Notes: a model not told the origin generated them from the letters alone. A stretch of DNA of 64,000 nucleotides from Prosopocoilus inquinatus (GCA_036172665.1 JAYKNF010000033.1:124001-188000); one strand, 5' to 3'; numbered from the stretch's first letter, positions 24,643 through 40,070 are shown. A program made the numbers and translations.

Positions 24643-27600
24643 CGAAAAAACACGTATTAGCGTTGTTCCTGTGATGTATCTAATCGATCCTGACTCATCT
24701 ATCATGTTATTTGACGTTTTGATGGACTCCAGTAAGTCTGATGTGAGATACGACTTTTTCGGACGCAGCAGCAACTGGAAATAGTTTTAAACGAAACAAC
24801 ACGTATTAGCGTTGTTCCTGTGATGTATCTAATCGATACTTACTCATCTATCATGTTATTTGACGTTTGGATGGACTCCAGTAACTCTGATGTGAGATAC
24901 AAAGTTCTCGGACGCAGCAGTAGCTGGAAATAATTTTGAACGAAACAACACGTATTAGCGTTGTTCCTGTGATGTATCTAAGCGATCCTTACTTATCTAA
25001 CGTGTTATTTGACGTTTCGATGGACTCCAGTAACTCTGATGTGAGATACGACGTTTTCGGACGCAGCAGAAGCTGGAAATAGTTTTAAACGAAACAACAC
25101 GCATTAGCGATGTTCCTGTGATGTATCAATCGATCCTTACTCATCTATCATGTTATTTGTCGTTTCGATGGCCTCCAGTAACTCTGATGTGAGATACGAC
25201 GTTTTCGGACGCAGCAGAAGCTGGAAATAGTTTTAAACGAAACAACACGCATTAGCGATGTTCCTGTGATGTATCTAATCGATCCTTACTCATCTATCAT
25301 GTTATTTTACGTTTGGATGGACTCTAGTAATTCTGAAGAGAAATACGAAGTTTTTGGACGCAGCAGGAGCTGGAAATAGTTTTAAATGAAATAACACGTA
25401 TTAGCGTTGTTCCTGTGATGTATCTAATCGATCCTTACTTATATAGCATGTTATTTGACGTTTGAATGGACTCCAGTAACTCTGATGTGAGATATAAAGT
25501 TCTCGGACGCAGCAGAAGCTGGAAATAGTTTTGAACGAAACAACACGTATTAGCGTTGTTCCTGTGATGTATCTAAGCGATCCTTACTTATCTAACATGT
25601 TATTTGACGTTTCGATGGACTCCAGTAACTCTGATGTGAGATACGACGTTTTCGGACGCAGCAGAAGCTGGAAATAGTTTTAAACGAAACAACACGCATT
25701 AGCGATGTTCCTGTGATGTATCAATCGATCCTTACTCATCTATCATGTTATTTGTCGTTTCGATGGCCTCCAGTAACTCTGATGTGAGATACGACGTTTT
25801 CGGACGCAGCAGGAGCTGGAAATAGTTTTAAACGAAACAACACGCATTAGCGTTGTTCCTGTGATGTATCTAATCGATCCTTACTCATCTATCATGTTAT
25901 TTGGCGTTTCGATGGACTCCAGTAACTCTGATGTGAGATACGAAATTTTTGGACGCAGCAGGAGCTGGAAATAGTTTTAAACGAAACAACACGTATTAGC
26001 GTTGTTCCTGTGATGTATCTAATCGATCCTTACTTATATAGCATGTTATTTGACGTTTGAATGGACTCCAGTAACTCTGATGTGAGATACAAAGTTCTCG
26101 GACGCAGCAGAAGCTGGAAATAGTTTTGAACGAAACAACACGTATTAGCGTTGTTCCTGTGATGTATCTAATCGATCCTTACTTATCTAATATGTTATTT
26201 GACGTTTCGATAGGCTCCAGTAACTCTGATGTGAGATACGAAATTTTTGGACGCAGCAGGAGCTGGAAATAGTTTTAAACGAAACAACACGTATTAGCGT
26301 TGTTCCTGTGATGTATCTAATCGATCCTTACTCATCTATCATGTTATTTGACGTTTGGATGGACTCCAGTAACTCTGATGTGAGATACAAAGTTTATCGG
26401 AAGCAGCAGAAGCTGCAAATAGTTTTAAATGAAACAACACGCATTAGCGTTGTTCCTGTGATGTATCTAATCGATCCTTACTCATCTATCATGTTATTTG
26501 AGGTTTCGATGGACTCTAGTAATTCTGATGTGAGATACGAAGTTTTTGGACGCAGCAGGAGCTGGAAATAGTTTTAAATGAAACAACACGTATTAGCGTT
26601 GTTCCTGTGATGTATCTAATCGATCCTTACTCATCTATCATGTTATTTGACGTTTGGATGGACTCCAGTAACTCTGATGTGAGATACAAAGTTCTCGGAC
26701 GCAGCAGTTGCTGGAAATAGTTTTAAACGAAACAACACGCATTAGCGTTGTTCCTGTGATGTATCTAATCGATTCTTACTCATCTATCATGTTATTTGAC
26801 GTTTGGATGGACTCCAGTAAGTCTGATGTAATATACAAAGTTCTCGGACGCAGCAGTTGCTGGAAATAGTTTTAAACGAAACAACACGGCATTAGCGTTG
26901 TTCCTGTGATGTATCTAATCGATTCTTACTCATCTATCATGTTATTTCACGTTTCGATGGACTCCAGTAAGTCTGATGTGAGATACGACGTTTTCGGACG
27001 CAGCAGCAACTGGAAATAGTTTTAAACGAAACAACACGTATTAGCGTTGTTCCTGTGATGTATCTAATCGATACTTACTCATCTATCATGTTATTTGACG
27101 TTTGGATATACTCCAGTAACTCTGATGTGAGATACAAAGTTCTCGGACGCAGCAGTTGCTGGAAATAGTTATAAACGAAACAACACGCATTAGCGTTGTT
27201 CCTGTGATGTATCTAATCGATTCTTACTCATCTATCATGTTATTTGACGTTTCGATGGACTCTAGTAACTCTGATGTGAGATACGAAGTTTTTGGACGCA
27301 GCAGGAGCTGGAAATAGTTTTAAACGAAACAACACGCATTAGCGATGTTCCTGTGATGTATCAATCGATCCTTACTCATCTATCATGTTATTTGTCGTTT
27401 CGATGGCCTCCAGTAACTCTGATGTGAGATACGACGTTTTCGGACGCAGCAGAAGCTGGAAATAGTTTTAAACGAAACAACACGCATTAGCGATGTTCCT
27501 GTGATGTATCTAATCGATCCTTACTCATCTATCATGTTATTTTACGTTTGGATGGACTCCAGTAACTCTGATGTGAGATACAAAGTTTTTGGACGCAGCA

Positions 27601-28294
27601 GAAGCTGGAAATAGTTTTAAACGAAACAACACGCATTAGCGATGTTCCTGTGATGTATCTAATCGATCCTTACTTATCTACTATGTTATTTTACGTTTGG
27701 ATGGACTCCAGTAACTCTGATGTGAGATACAAAGTTTTTGGACGCAGCAGGAGCTGGAAATAGTTTTAAACGAAACAACACGCATTAGCGTTGTTCCTGT
27801 GATGTATCTAATCGATCCTTACTCATCTATCATGTTATTTGACGTTTCAAACAACACGCATTAGCGTTGTTCCTGTGATGTATCTAATCGATCCTTACTC
27901 ATCTATCATGTTATTTGACGTTTCGATGGACTCTAGTAATTCTGATGTGAGATACGAAGTTTTTGGACGCAGCAGGAGCTGGAAATAGTTTTAAACGAAA
28001 CAACACGTATTAGCGTTGTTCCTGTGATGTATCTAATCGATCCTTACTCATCTATCATGTTATTTGACGTTTGGATGGACTCCAGTAACTCTGATGTGAG
28101 ATACAAAGTTTATCGGAAGCAGCAGAAGCTGCAAATAGTTTTAAACGAAACAACACGCATTAGCGTTGTTCCTGTGATGTATCTAATCGATCCTTACTCA
28201 TCTATCATGTTATTTGACGTTTCGATGGACTCTAGTAATTCTGATGTGAGATACGAAGTTTTTGGACGCAGCAGGAGCTGGAAATAGTTTTAAA
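24643..28294. repeat. 'Gamma' block, copy 2
   Basis: It matches 17127 onward monomer by monomer. The displacement is 7516 bp until the 7-bp loss at 19063-19204 in copy 1, then 7523 bp. It includes the CGACTTTTTCGG marker monomer (24643), GATGTAATATAC, ACGGCATTAG and the 77-bp truncated monomer at 27771-27847. It leads without a break into the delta block, and the pair is repeated together from 40071. Confidence 0.93.
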
Positions 28295-31200
28295 CGAAAC
28301 AACACGTATTAGCGTTGTTCCTGTGATGTATCTAATCGATCCTTACTCATCTATCATGTTATTTGACGTTTGGATGGACTCCAGTAACTCTGATGTGAGA
28401 TACAAAGTTTATCGGAAGCAGCAGAAGCTGCAAATAGTTTTAAATGAAACAACACGCATTAGCGTTGTTCCTGTGATGTATCTTATCGATCCTTACTCAT
28501 CTATCATGTTATTTGACGTTTGGACGGACACCAGTAACTCTGATGTGAGATACAAAGTTCTAGGACGCAGCAGAAGCTGGAAATAGTTTTGAATGAAACA
28601 ACACATATTAGCGTTGTTCCTGTGATGTATCTAAACGATCCTTAATTATCTAACATGTTATTTGACGTTTGGATGGACTCCAGTAACTCTGATGTGTGAT
28701 ACGAAATTTTCGGACGCAGCAGAAGCTGGAAATAGTTTTAAACGAAACAACACGCATTAGCGTTGTTCCTGTGATGTATCTAATCGATCCTTACTCATCT
28801 GTCATGTTATTTGACGTATCGATGGACTCTAGTAATTCTGATGTGAGATACGAAGTTTTTGGACGCAGCAGGAGCTGGAAATAGTTTTAAACGAAACAAC
28901 ACGTATTAGCGTTGTTCCTGTGATGTATCTAATCGATCCTTACTCATCTATCATGTTATTTGACGTTTGGATGGACTCCAGTAACTCTGATGTGAGATAC
29001 AAAGTTTATCGGAAGCAGCAGAAGCTGCAAATAGTTTTAAATGAAACAACACGCATTAGCGTTGTTCCTGTGATGTATCTTATCGATCCTTACTCATCTA
29101 TCATGTTATTTGACGTTTGGACGGACACCAGTAACTCTGATGTGAGATACAAAGTTCTAGGACGCAGCAGAAGCTGGAAATAGTTTTGAACGAAACAACA
29201 CGTATTAGCGTTGTTCCTGTGATGTATCTAAACGATCCTTAATTATCTAACATGTTATTTGACGTTTGGATGGACTCCAGTAAGTCTGATGTGAGATACG
29301 ACGTTTTCGGACGCAGCAGCAACTGGAAATAGTTTTAAACGAAACAACACGTATTAGCGTTGTTCCTGTGATGTATCTAATCGATACTTACTCATCTATC
29401 ATGTTATTTGACGTTTGGATGGACTCCAGTAACTCCGATGTGAGATACAAAGTTTTTGGACGCAGCAGGAGCTGGAAATAGTTTTAAACGAAACAACACG
29501 TATTATCGTTGTTCCTGTGATGTATCCAATCGATCCTTACTTATCTACTATGTTATTTGAAGTTTCGATGGACTCCAGTAACTCTGATGTGAGATACGAA
29601 ATTTTCGGACGCAGCAGAAGCTGGAAATAGTTTTAAACGAAGCAACACGCATTAGCGTTGTTCCTGTGATGTATCTAATCGATCCTTACTCATCTATCAT
29701 GTTATTTGACGTTTCGATGGACTCTAGTAATTCTGATGTGAGATACGAAGTTTTTGGACGCAGCAGGAGCTGGAAATAGTTTTAAACGAAACAACACGTA
29801 TTAGCGTTGTTCCTGTGATGTATCTAATCGATCCTTACTCATCTATCATGTTATTTGACGTTTGGATGGACTCCAGTAACTCTGATGTGAGATACAAAGT
29901 TTATCGGACGCAGCAGAAGCTGCAAATAGTTTTAAATGAAACAACACGCATTAGCGTTGTTCCTGTGATGTATCTAATCGATCCTTACTCATCTATCATG
30001 TTATTTGACGTTTCGATGGACTCTAGTAACTCTGATGTGAGATACGAAGTTTTTGGACGCAGCAGGAGCTGGAAATAGTTTTAAACGAAACAACATGCAT
30101 TAGCGTTGTTCCTGTGATGTATCTAATCGATCCTTACTCATCTATCATGTTATTTGGCGTTTCGATGGACTCCAGTAACTTTGATGTGAGTTACGAAGTT
30201 CTCGGACGCAGCTGAAGCTAGAAAGAGTTTTAAACGAAACAACACGTATTAGCGTTGTTCCTGTGATGTATCTAATCGATCCTTACTCATCCATCATGTT
30301 ATTTGAAGTTTGGATGGACTCCAGTAACTCTGATGTGAGATACAAAGTTCTCGGACGCAGCAGAAGCTGGAAATAGTTTTGAACGAAACAACACGTATTA
30401 GCGTTGTTCCTGTGATGTATCTAAACGATCCTTACTTATCTAACATGTTATTTGACGTTTGGATGGACTCCAGTAACTCTGATGTGAGATACGAAATTTT
30501 CGGACGCAGCAGAAGCTGGAAATAGTTTTAAACGAAACAACACGCATTAGCGTTGTTCCTGTGATGTATCTAATCGATCCTTACTCATCTATCATGTTAT
30601 TTGACGTTTGGATGGACTCCAGTAACTCTGATGTGAGATACAAAGTTTATCGGACGCAGCAGAAGCTGCAAATAGTTTTAAATGAAACAACACGCATTAG
30701 CGTTGTTCCTGTGATGTATCTAATCGATCCTTACTCATCTATCATGTTATTTGACGTTTCGATGGACTCTAGTAACTCTGATGTGAGATACGAAGTTTTT
30801 GGACGCAGCAGGAGCTGGAAATAGTTTTAAACGAAACAACATGCATTAGCGTTGTTCCTGTGATGTATCTAATCGATCCTTACTCATCTATCATGTTATT
30901 TGACGTTTCGATGGACTCTAGTAATTCTGATGTGAGATACGAAGTTTTTGGACGCAGCAGGAGCTGGAAATAGTTTTAAACGAAACAACACGTATTAGCG
31001 TTGTTCCTGTGATGTATCTAATCGATCCTTACTCATCTATCATGTTATTTGACGTTTGGATGGACTCCAGTAACTCTGATGTGAGATACAAAGTTTATCG
31101 GAAGCAGCAGAAGCTGCAAATAGTTTTAAATGAAACAACACGCATTAGCGTTGTTCCTGTGATGTATCTTATCGATCCTTACTCATCTATCATGTTATTT

Positions 31201-34200
31201 GACGTTTGGACGGACACCAGTAACTCTGATGTGAGATACAAAGTTCTAGGACGCAGCAGAAGCTGGAAATAGTTTTGAACGAAACAACACGTATTAGCGT
31301 TGTTCCTGTGATGTATCTAAACGATCCTTAATTATCTAACATGTTATTTGACGTTTGGATGGACTCCAGTAACTCTGATGTGTGATACGAAATTTTCGGA
31401 CGCAGCAGAAGCTGGAAATAGTTTTAAACGAAACAACACTCATTAGCGTTGTTCCTGTGATGTATCTAATCGATCCTTACTCATCTATCATGTTATTTGA
31501 TGTTTCGATGGACTCTAGTAATTCTGAAGAGAGATACGAAGTTTTTGGACGCAGCAGGAGCTGGAAATAGTCTTAAACGAAATAACACGTATTAGCGTTG
31601 TTCCTGTGATGTATCTAATCGATCCTTACTTATATAGCATGTTATTTGACGTTTGAATGGACTCCAGTAACTCTGATGTGAGATACAAAGTTCTCGGACG
31701 CAGCAGAAGCTGGAAATAGTTTTGAACGAAACAACACGTATTAGCGTTGTTCCTGTGATGTATCTAATCGATCCTTACTCATCTATCATGTTATTTGACG
31801 TTTGGATGGACTCCAGTAACTCTGATGTGAGATACAAAGTTTTTGGACGCAGCAGGAGCTGGAAATAGTTTTAAACGAAACAACACGCATTAGCGTTGTT
31901 CCTGTGATGTATCTTATCGATCCTTACTCATCTATCATGTTATTTGACGTTTCGATGGACTCTAGTATTTCTGAAGAGAGATACGACGTTTTTGGACGCA
32001 GCAGGAGCTGGAAATAGTTTTAAACGAAATAACACGTATTAGCGTTGTTCCTGTGATGTATCTAATCGATCCTTACTTATACAGCATGTTATTTGACGTT
32101 TGAATGGACTCCAGTATCTCTGATGTGAGATACAAAGTTCTCGGACGCAGCAGAAGCTGGAAATAGTTTTGAACGAAACAACACGTATTAGCGTTGTTCC
32201 TGTGATGTATCTAATCGATCCTTACTTATCTACTATGTTATTTGACGTTTCGATGGACTCCAGTAACTCTGATGTGAGATACGAAATTTTCGGACGCAGC
32301 AGAAGCTGGAAATAGTTTTAAACGAAACAACACGCATTAGCGTTGTTCCTGTGATGTATCTAATCGATCCTTACTCATCTATCATGTTATTTGACGTTTC
32401 GATGGACTCTAGTAATTCTGATGTGAGATACGAAGTTTTTGGACGCAGCAGGAGCTGGAAATAGTTTTAAACGAAACAACACGTATTAGCGTTGTTCCTG
32501 TGATGTATCTAATCGATCCTTACTCATCTATCATGTTATTTGACGTTTGGATGGACTCCAGTAACTCTGATGTGAGATACAAAGTTTATCGGAAGCAGCA
32601 GAAGCTGCAAATAGTTTTAAATGAAACAACACGCATTAGCGTTGTTCCTGTGATGTATCTTATCGATCCTTACTCATCTATCACGTTATTTGTCGTTTGG
32701 ACGGACACCAGTAACACTGATGTGAGATACAAAGTTCTAGGACGCAGCAGAAGCTGGAAATAGTTTTGAACGAAACAACACGTATTAGCGTTGTTCCTGT
32801 GATGTATCTAAACGATTCTTAATTATCTAACATGTTATTTGACGTTTGGATGGACTCCAGTAACTCTGATGTGTGATACGAAATTTTCGGACGCAGCAGA
32901 AGCTGGAAATAGTTTTAAACGAAACAACACGCATTAGCGTTGTTCCTGTGATGTATCTAATCGATCCTTACTCATCTGTCATGTTATTTGACGTTTCGAT
33001 GGACTCTAGTAATTCTGATGTGAGATACGAAGTTTTTGGACGCAGCAGGAGCTGGAAATAGTTTTAAACGAAACAACACGTATTAGCGTTGTTCCTGTGA
33101 TGTATCTAATCGATCCTTACTCATCTATCATGTTATTTGACGTTTGGATGGGCTCCAGTAACTCTGATGTGAGATACAATGTTTATCGGAAGCAGCAGAA
33201 GCTGCAAATAGTTTTAAATGAAACAACACGCATTAGCGTTGTTCCTGTGATGTATCTTATCGATCCTTACTCATCTATCATGTTATTTGACGTTTGGACG
33301 GACACCAGTAACTCTGATGTGAGATACAAAGTTCTAGGACGCAGCAGAAGCTGGAAATAGTTTTGAACGAAACAACACGTATTAGCGTTGTTCCTGTGAT
33401 GTATCTAAACGATCCTTAATTATCTAACATGTTATTTGACGTTTGGATGGACTCCAGTAAGTCTGATGTGAGATACGACGTTTTCGGACGCAGCAGCAAC
33501 TGGAAATAGTTTTAAACGAAACAACACGTATTAGCGTTGTTCCTGTGATGTATCTAATCGATACTTACTCATCTATCATGTTATTTGACGTTTGGATGGA
33601 CTCCAGTAACTCCGATGTGAGATACAAAGTTTTTGGACGCAGCAGGAGCTGGAAATAGTTTTAAACGAAACAACACGTATTATCGTTGTTCCTGTGATGT
33701 ATCCAATCGATCCTTACTTATCTACTATGTTATTTGAAGTTTCGATGGACTCCAGTAACTCTGATGTGAGATACGAAATTTTCGGACGCAGCAGAAGCTG
33801 GAAATAGTTTTAAACGAAACAGCACGCATTAGCGTTGTTCCTGTGATGTATCTAATCGATCCTTACTCATCTGTCATGTTATTTGACGTTTCGATGGACT
33901 CTAGTAATTCTGATGTGAGATACGAAGTTTTTGGACGCAGCAGGAGCTGGAAATAGTTTTAAACGAAACAACACGTATTAGCGTTGTTTCTGTGATGTAT
34001 CTAATCGATCCTCACTCATCTATCATGTTATTTGACGTTTGGATGGACTCCAGTAACTCTGATGTGAGATACAAAGTTTATCGGAAGCAGCAGAAGCTGC
34101 AAATAGTTTTAAATGAAACAACACGCATTAGCGTTGTTCCTGTGATGTATCTAATCGATCCTTACTCATCTATCATGTTATTTGACGTTTCGATGGACTC

Positions 34201-35901
34201 TAGTAACTCTGATGTGAGATACGAAGTTTTTGGACGCGGCAGGAGCTGGAAATAGTTTTAAACGAAACAACATGCATTAGCGTTGTTCCTGTGATGTATC
34301 TAATCGATCCTTACTCATCTATCATGTTATTTGGCGTTTCGATGGACTCCAGTAACTTTGATGTGAGTTACGAAGTTCTCGGACGCAGCTGAAGCTAGAA
34401 AGAGTTTTAAACGAAACAACACGTATTAGCGTTGTTCCTGTGATGTATCTAATCGATCCTTACTCATCTATCATGTTATTTGAAGTTTGGATGGACTCCA
34501 GTAACTCTGATGTGAGATACAAAGTTCTCGGACGCAGCAGAAGCTGGAAATAGTTTTGAACGAAACAACACGTATTAGCGTTGTTCCTGTGATGTATCTA
34601 ATCGATCCTTACTCATCTATCATGTTATTTGACGTTTGGATGGACTCCAGTAACTCTGATGTGAGATACAAAGTTTTTGGACGCAGCAGGAGCTGGAAAT
34701 AGTTTTAAACGAAACAACACGCATTAGCGTTGTTCCTGTGATGTATCTAATCGATCCTTACTCATCTATCATGTTATTTGACGTTTCGATGGACTCTAGT
34801 AATTCTGAAGAGAGATACGACGTTTTTGGACGCAGCAGGAGCTGGAAATAGTTTTAAACGAAATAACACGTATTAGCGTTGTTCCTGTGATGTATCTAAT
34901 CGATCCTTACTTATACAGCATGTTATTTGACGTTTGAATGGACTCCAGTAACTCTGATGTGAGATACAAAGTTCTCGGACGCAGCAGAAGCTGGAAATAG
35001 TTTTGAACGAAACAACACGTATTAGCGTTGTTCCTGTGATGTATCTAATCGATCCTTACTTATCTACTATGTTATTTGACGTTTCGATGGACTCCAGTAA
35101 CTCTGATGTGAGATACGAAATTTTCGGACGCAGCAGAAGCTGGAAATAGTTTTAAACGAAACAACACGCATTAGCGTTGTTCCTGTGATGTATCTAATCG
35201 ATCCTTACTCATCTATCATGTTATTTGACGTTTGAATGGACTCCAGTAACTCTGATGAGAGATACAAAGTTCTCGGACGCAGCAGAAGCTGGAAATAGTT
35301 TTGAACGAAACAACACGTATTAGCGTTGTTCCTGTGATGTATCTAATCGATCCTTACTCATCTATCATGTTATTTGACGTTTGGATGGACTCCAGTAACT
35401 CTGATGTGAGATACAAAGTTTTTGGACGCAGCAGGAGCTGGAAATAGTTTTAAACGAAACAACACGCATTAGCGTTGTTCCTGTGATGTATCTAATCGAT
35501 CCTTACTCATCTATCATGTTATTTGACGTTTCGATGGACTCTAGTAATTCTGAAGAGAGATACGACGTTTTTGGACGCAGCAGGAGCTGGAAATAGTTTT
35601 AAACGAAATAACACGTATTAGCGTTGTTCCTGTGATGTATCTAATCGATCCTTACTTATACAGCATGTTATTTGACGTTTGAATGGACTCCAGTAACTCT
35701 GATGTGAGATACAAAGTTCTCGGACGCAGCAGAAGCTGGAAATAGTTTTGAACGAAACAACACGTATTAGCGTTGTTCCTGTGATGTATCTAATCGATCC
35801 TTACTCATCTGTCATGTTATTTGACGTTTCGATGGACTCTAGTAATTCTGATGTGAGATACGAAGTTTTTGGACGCAGCTGGAGCTGGAAATAGTTTTAA
35901 A
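28295..35901. repeat. 'Delta' block, copy 1
   Basis: It contains tetramer units at 28295-28891 (plus a dimer to 29190), 30981-31577 and 32472-33068 (plus a dimer to 33367). It also has two dimers beginning with a 150-bp monomer that carries CGGACGCAG (29787 and 30533), two copies of the highly divergent monomer (30086 and 34263), and a 745-bp pentamer present twice (TCTGAAGAG landmarks at 34807 and 35552). It ends with a monomer carrying GCAGCTGGAGCTGG (35753-35901). Copies at 43723 and 52522 follow the same order with different local gains. Confidence 0.92.
30086..30234. repeat. Most divergent full-length monomer type
   Basis: It is 149 bp and in frame with its neighbours, but carries a cluster of private changes: AACTTTGATGTGAGTTAC, AGTTCTCGGACGCAGCTG and AAGCTAGAAAGAG in place of AAGCTGGAAATAG. 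Copies lie at 30086, 34263, 45663, 49840, 54462, 57743 and 61920, all within delta blocks. The changes break the CAGC/GCTG dyad that other monomers keep. Confidence 0.95.
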
Positions 35902-37239
35902 CGAAACAACACGCATTAGCGTTGTTCCTGTGATGTATCTAATCGATTCTTACTCATCTATCATGTTATTTCACGTTTCGATGGACTCTAGTAACTCTGA
36001 TGTGAGATACGAAGTTTTTGGACGCAGCAGGAGCTGGAAATAGTTTTAAACGAAACAACATGCATTAGCGATGTTCCTGTGATGTATCAATCGATCCTTA
36101 CTCATCTATCATGTTATTTGTCGTTTCGATGGCCTCCAGTAACTCTGATGTGAGATACGACGTTTTCGGACGCAGCAGAAGCTGGAAATAGTTTTAAACG
36201 AAACAACACGCATTAGCGATGTTCCTGTGATGTATCTAATCGATCCTTACTCATCTATCATGTTATTTTACGTTTGGATGGACTCCAGTAACTCTGATGT
36301 GAGATACAAAGTTTTTGGACGCAGCAGAAGCTGGAAATAGTTTTAAACGAAACAACATGCATTAGCGATGTTCCTGTGATGTATCAATCGATCCTTACTC
36401 ATCTATCATGTTATTTGTCGTTTCGATGGCCTCCAGTAACTCTGATGTGAGATACGACGTTTTCGGACGCAGCAGAAGCTGGAAATAGTTTTAAACGAAA
36501 CAACACGCATTAGCGATGTTCCTGTGATGTATCTAATCGATCCTTACTCATCTATCATGTTATTTTACGTTTGGATGGACTCCAGTAACTCTGATGTGAG
36601 ATACAAAGTTTTTGGACGCAGCAGAAGCTGGAAATAGTTTTAAACGAAACAACACGCATTAGCGATGTTCCTGTGATGTATCTAATCGATCCTTACTTAT
36701 CTACTATGTTATTTTACGTTTGGATGGACTCCAGTAACTCTGATGTGAGATACAAAGTTTTTGGACGCAGCAGGAGCTGGAAATAGTTTTAAACGAAACG
36801 ACACGCATTAGCGTTGTTCCTGTGATGTATTTAATCGATCCTTACTCATCTATCATGTTATTTGACGTTTGGATGGACTCCAGTAACTCTGATGTGAGAT
36901 ACAAAGTTCTCGGACGCAGCAGAAGCTGGAAATAGTTTTGAATGAAACAACACGTACTAGCGTTGTTCCTGTGATGTATCTAAACGATCCTTACTTATCT
37001 AACATGTTATTTGACGTTTGGATGGACTCCAGTAACTCTGATGTGTGATACGAAATTTTCGGACGCAGCAGAAGCTGAAATAGTTTTAAACGAAACAACA
37101 CGCATTAGCGTTGTTCCTGTGATGTATCTAATCGATCCTTACTCATCTGTCATGTTATTTGACGTTTCGATGGACTCTAGTAATTCTGATGTGAGATACG
37201 AAGTTTTTGGACGCAGCAGGAGCTGGAAATAGTTTTAAA
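35902..37239. repeat. Partial 'beta' run with a duplicated dimer
   Basis: Nine monomers are equivalent to 12364-13404, except that the dimer 36051-36347 (CATGCATTAGCGATG at 148 bp, then an ATTTTACG monomer) is repeated directly as 36348-36644. The duplication is 297 bp. Single-copy equivalents are 23751-24047 and 16235-16531. The run leads into gamma copy 3 at 37240. Confidence 0.92.
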
Positions 37240-40070
37240 CGAAAAAACACGTATTAGCGTTGTTCCTGTGATGTATCTAATCGATCCTGACTCATCTATC
37301 ATGTTATTTGACGTTTGGATGGACTCCAGTAAGTCTGATGTGAGATACGACTTTTTCGGACGCAGCAGCAACTGGAAATAGTTTTAAACGAAACAACACG
37401 TATTAGCGTTGTTCCTGTGATGTATCTAATCGATACTTACTCATCTATCATGTTATTTGACGTTTGGATGGACTCCAGTAACTCTGATGTGAGATACAAA
37501 GTTCTCGGACGCAGCAGTAGCTGGAAATAATTTTGAACGAAACAACACGTATTAGCGTTGTTCCTGTGATGTATCTAAGCGATCCTTACTTATCTAACGT
37601 GTTATTTGACGTTTCGATGGACTCCAGTAACTCTGATGTGAGATACGACGTTTTCGGACGCAGCAGAAGCTGGAAATAGTTTTAAACGAAACAACACGCA
37701 TTAGCGATGTTCCTGTGATGTATCAATCGATCCTTACTCATCTATCATGTTATTTGTCGTTTCGATGGCCTCCAGTAACTCTGATGTGAGATACGACGTT
37801 TTCGGACGCAGCAGAAGCTGGAAATAGTTTTAAACGAAACAACACGCATTAGCGATGTTCCTGTGATGTATCTAATCGATCCTTACTCATCTATCATGTT
37901 ATTTTACGTTTGGATGGACTCTAGTAATTCTGAAGAGAGATACGAAGTTTTTGGACGCAGCAGGAGCTGGAAATAGTTTTAAATGAAATAACACGTATTA
38001 GCGTTGTTCCTGTGATGTATCTAATCGATCCTTACTTATATAGCATGTTATTTGACGTTTGAATGGACTCCAGTAACTCTGATGTGAGATATAAAGTTCT
38101 CGGACGCAGCAGAAGCTGGAAATAGTTTTGAACGAAACAACACGTATTAGCGTTGTTCCTGTGATGTATCTAAGCGATCCTTACTTATCTAACATGTTAT
38201 TTGACGTTTCGATGGACTCCAGTAACTCTGATGTGAGATACGACGTTTTCGGACGCAGCAGAAGCTGGAAATAGTTTTAAACGAAACAACACGCATTAGC
38301 GATGTTCCTGTGATGTATCAATCGATCCTTACTCATCTATCATGTTATTTGTCGTTTCGATGGCCTCCAGTAACTCTGATGTGAGATACGACGTTTTCGG
38401 ACGCAGCAGGAGCTGGAAATAGTTTTAAACGAAACAACACGCATTAGCGTTGTTCCTGTGATGTATCTAATCGATCCTTACTCATCTATCATGTTATTTG
38501 GCGTTTCGATGGACTCCAGTAACTCTGATGTGAGATACGAAATTTTTGGACGCAGCAGGAGCTGGAAATAGTTTTAAACGAAACAACACGTATTAGCGTT
38601 GTTCCTGTGATGTATCTAATCGATCCTTACTTATATAGCATGTTATTTGACGTTTGAATGGACTCCAGTAACTCTGATGTGAGATACAAAGTTCTCGGAC
38701 GCAGCAGAAGCTGGAAATAGTTTTGAACGAAACAACACGTATTAGCGTTGTTCCTGTGATGTATCTAATCGATCCTTACTTATCTAATATGTTATTTGAC
38801 GTTTCGATAGGCTCCAGTAACTCTGATGTGAGATACGAAATTTTTGGACGCAGCAGGAGCTGGAAATAGTTTTAAACGAAACAACACGTATTAGCGTTGT
38901 TCCTGTGATGTATCTAATCGATCCTTACTCATCTATCATGTTATTTGACGTTTGGATGGACTCCAGTAACTCTGATGTGAGATACAAAGTTTATCGGAAG
39001 CAGCAGAAGCTGCAAATAGTTTTAAATGAAACAACACGCATTAGCGTTGTTCCTGTGATGTATCTAATCGATCCTTACTCATCTATCATGTTATTTGAGG
39101 TTTCGATGGACTCTAGTAATTCTGATGTGAGATACGAAGTTTTTGGACGCAGCAGGAGCTGGAAATAGTTTTAAATGAAACAACACGTATTAGCGTTGTT
39201 CCTGTGATGTATCTAATCGATCCTTACTCATCTATCATGTTATTTGACGTTTGGATGGACTCCAGTAACTCTGATGTGAGATACAAAGTTCTCGGACGCA
39301 GCAGTTGCTGGAAATAGTTTTAAACGAAACAACACGCATTAGCGTTGTTCCTGTGATGTATCTAATCGATTCTTACTCATCTATCATGTTATTTGACGTT
39401 TGGATGGACTCCAGTAAGTCTGATGTAATATACAAAGTTCTCGGACGCAGCAGTTGCTGGAAATAGTTTTAAACGAAACAACACGGCATTAGCGTTGTTC
39501 CTGTGATGTATCTAATCGATTCTTACTCATCTATCATGTTATTTCACGTTTCGATGGACTCCAGTAAGTCTGATGTGAGATACGACGTTTTCGGACGCAG
39601 CAGCAACTGGAAATAGTTTTAAACGAAACAACACGTATTAGCGTTGTTCCTGTGATGTATCTAATCGATACTTACTCATCTATCATGTTATTTGACGTTT
39701 GGATATACTCCAGTAACTCTGATGTGAGATACAAAGTTCTCGGACGCAGCAGTTGCTGGAAATAGTTTTAAACGAAACAACACGCATTAGCGTTGTTCCT
39801 GTGATGTATCTAATCGATTCTTACTCATCTATCATGTTATTTCACGTTTCGATGGACTCCAGTAAGTCTGATGTGAGATACGACGTTTTCGGACGCAGCA
39901 GCAACTGGAAATAGTTTTAAACGAAACAACACGCATTAGCGTTGTTCCTGTGATGTATCTAATCGATTCTTACTCATCTATCATGTTATTTGACGTTTCG
40001 ATGGACTCTAGTAATTCTGATGTGAGATACGAAGTTTTTGGACGCAGCAGGAGCTGGAAATAGTTTTAAA
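37240..40070. repeat. 'Gamma' block, copy 3, cut short (2831 bp)
   Basis: Nineteen monomers follow gamma copy 2 at a displacement of 12597 bp as far as the TTTGGATATACTCC monomer. It then ends with a TTTCACG/AGCAACTGG monomer (39773-39921) and a chimera (39922-40070) that joins CGATTCTTAC to CTCTAGTAATTCTG. A new gamma copy starts at once at 40071. The 2831 bp equals exactly 19 x 149 and forms a direct duplication with 40071 onward. Confidence 0.92.
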
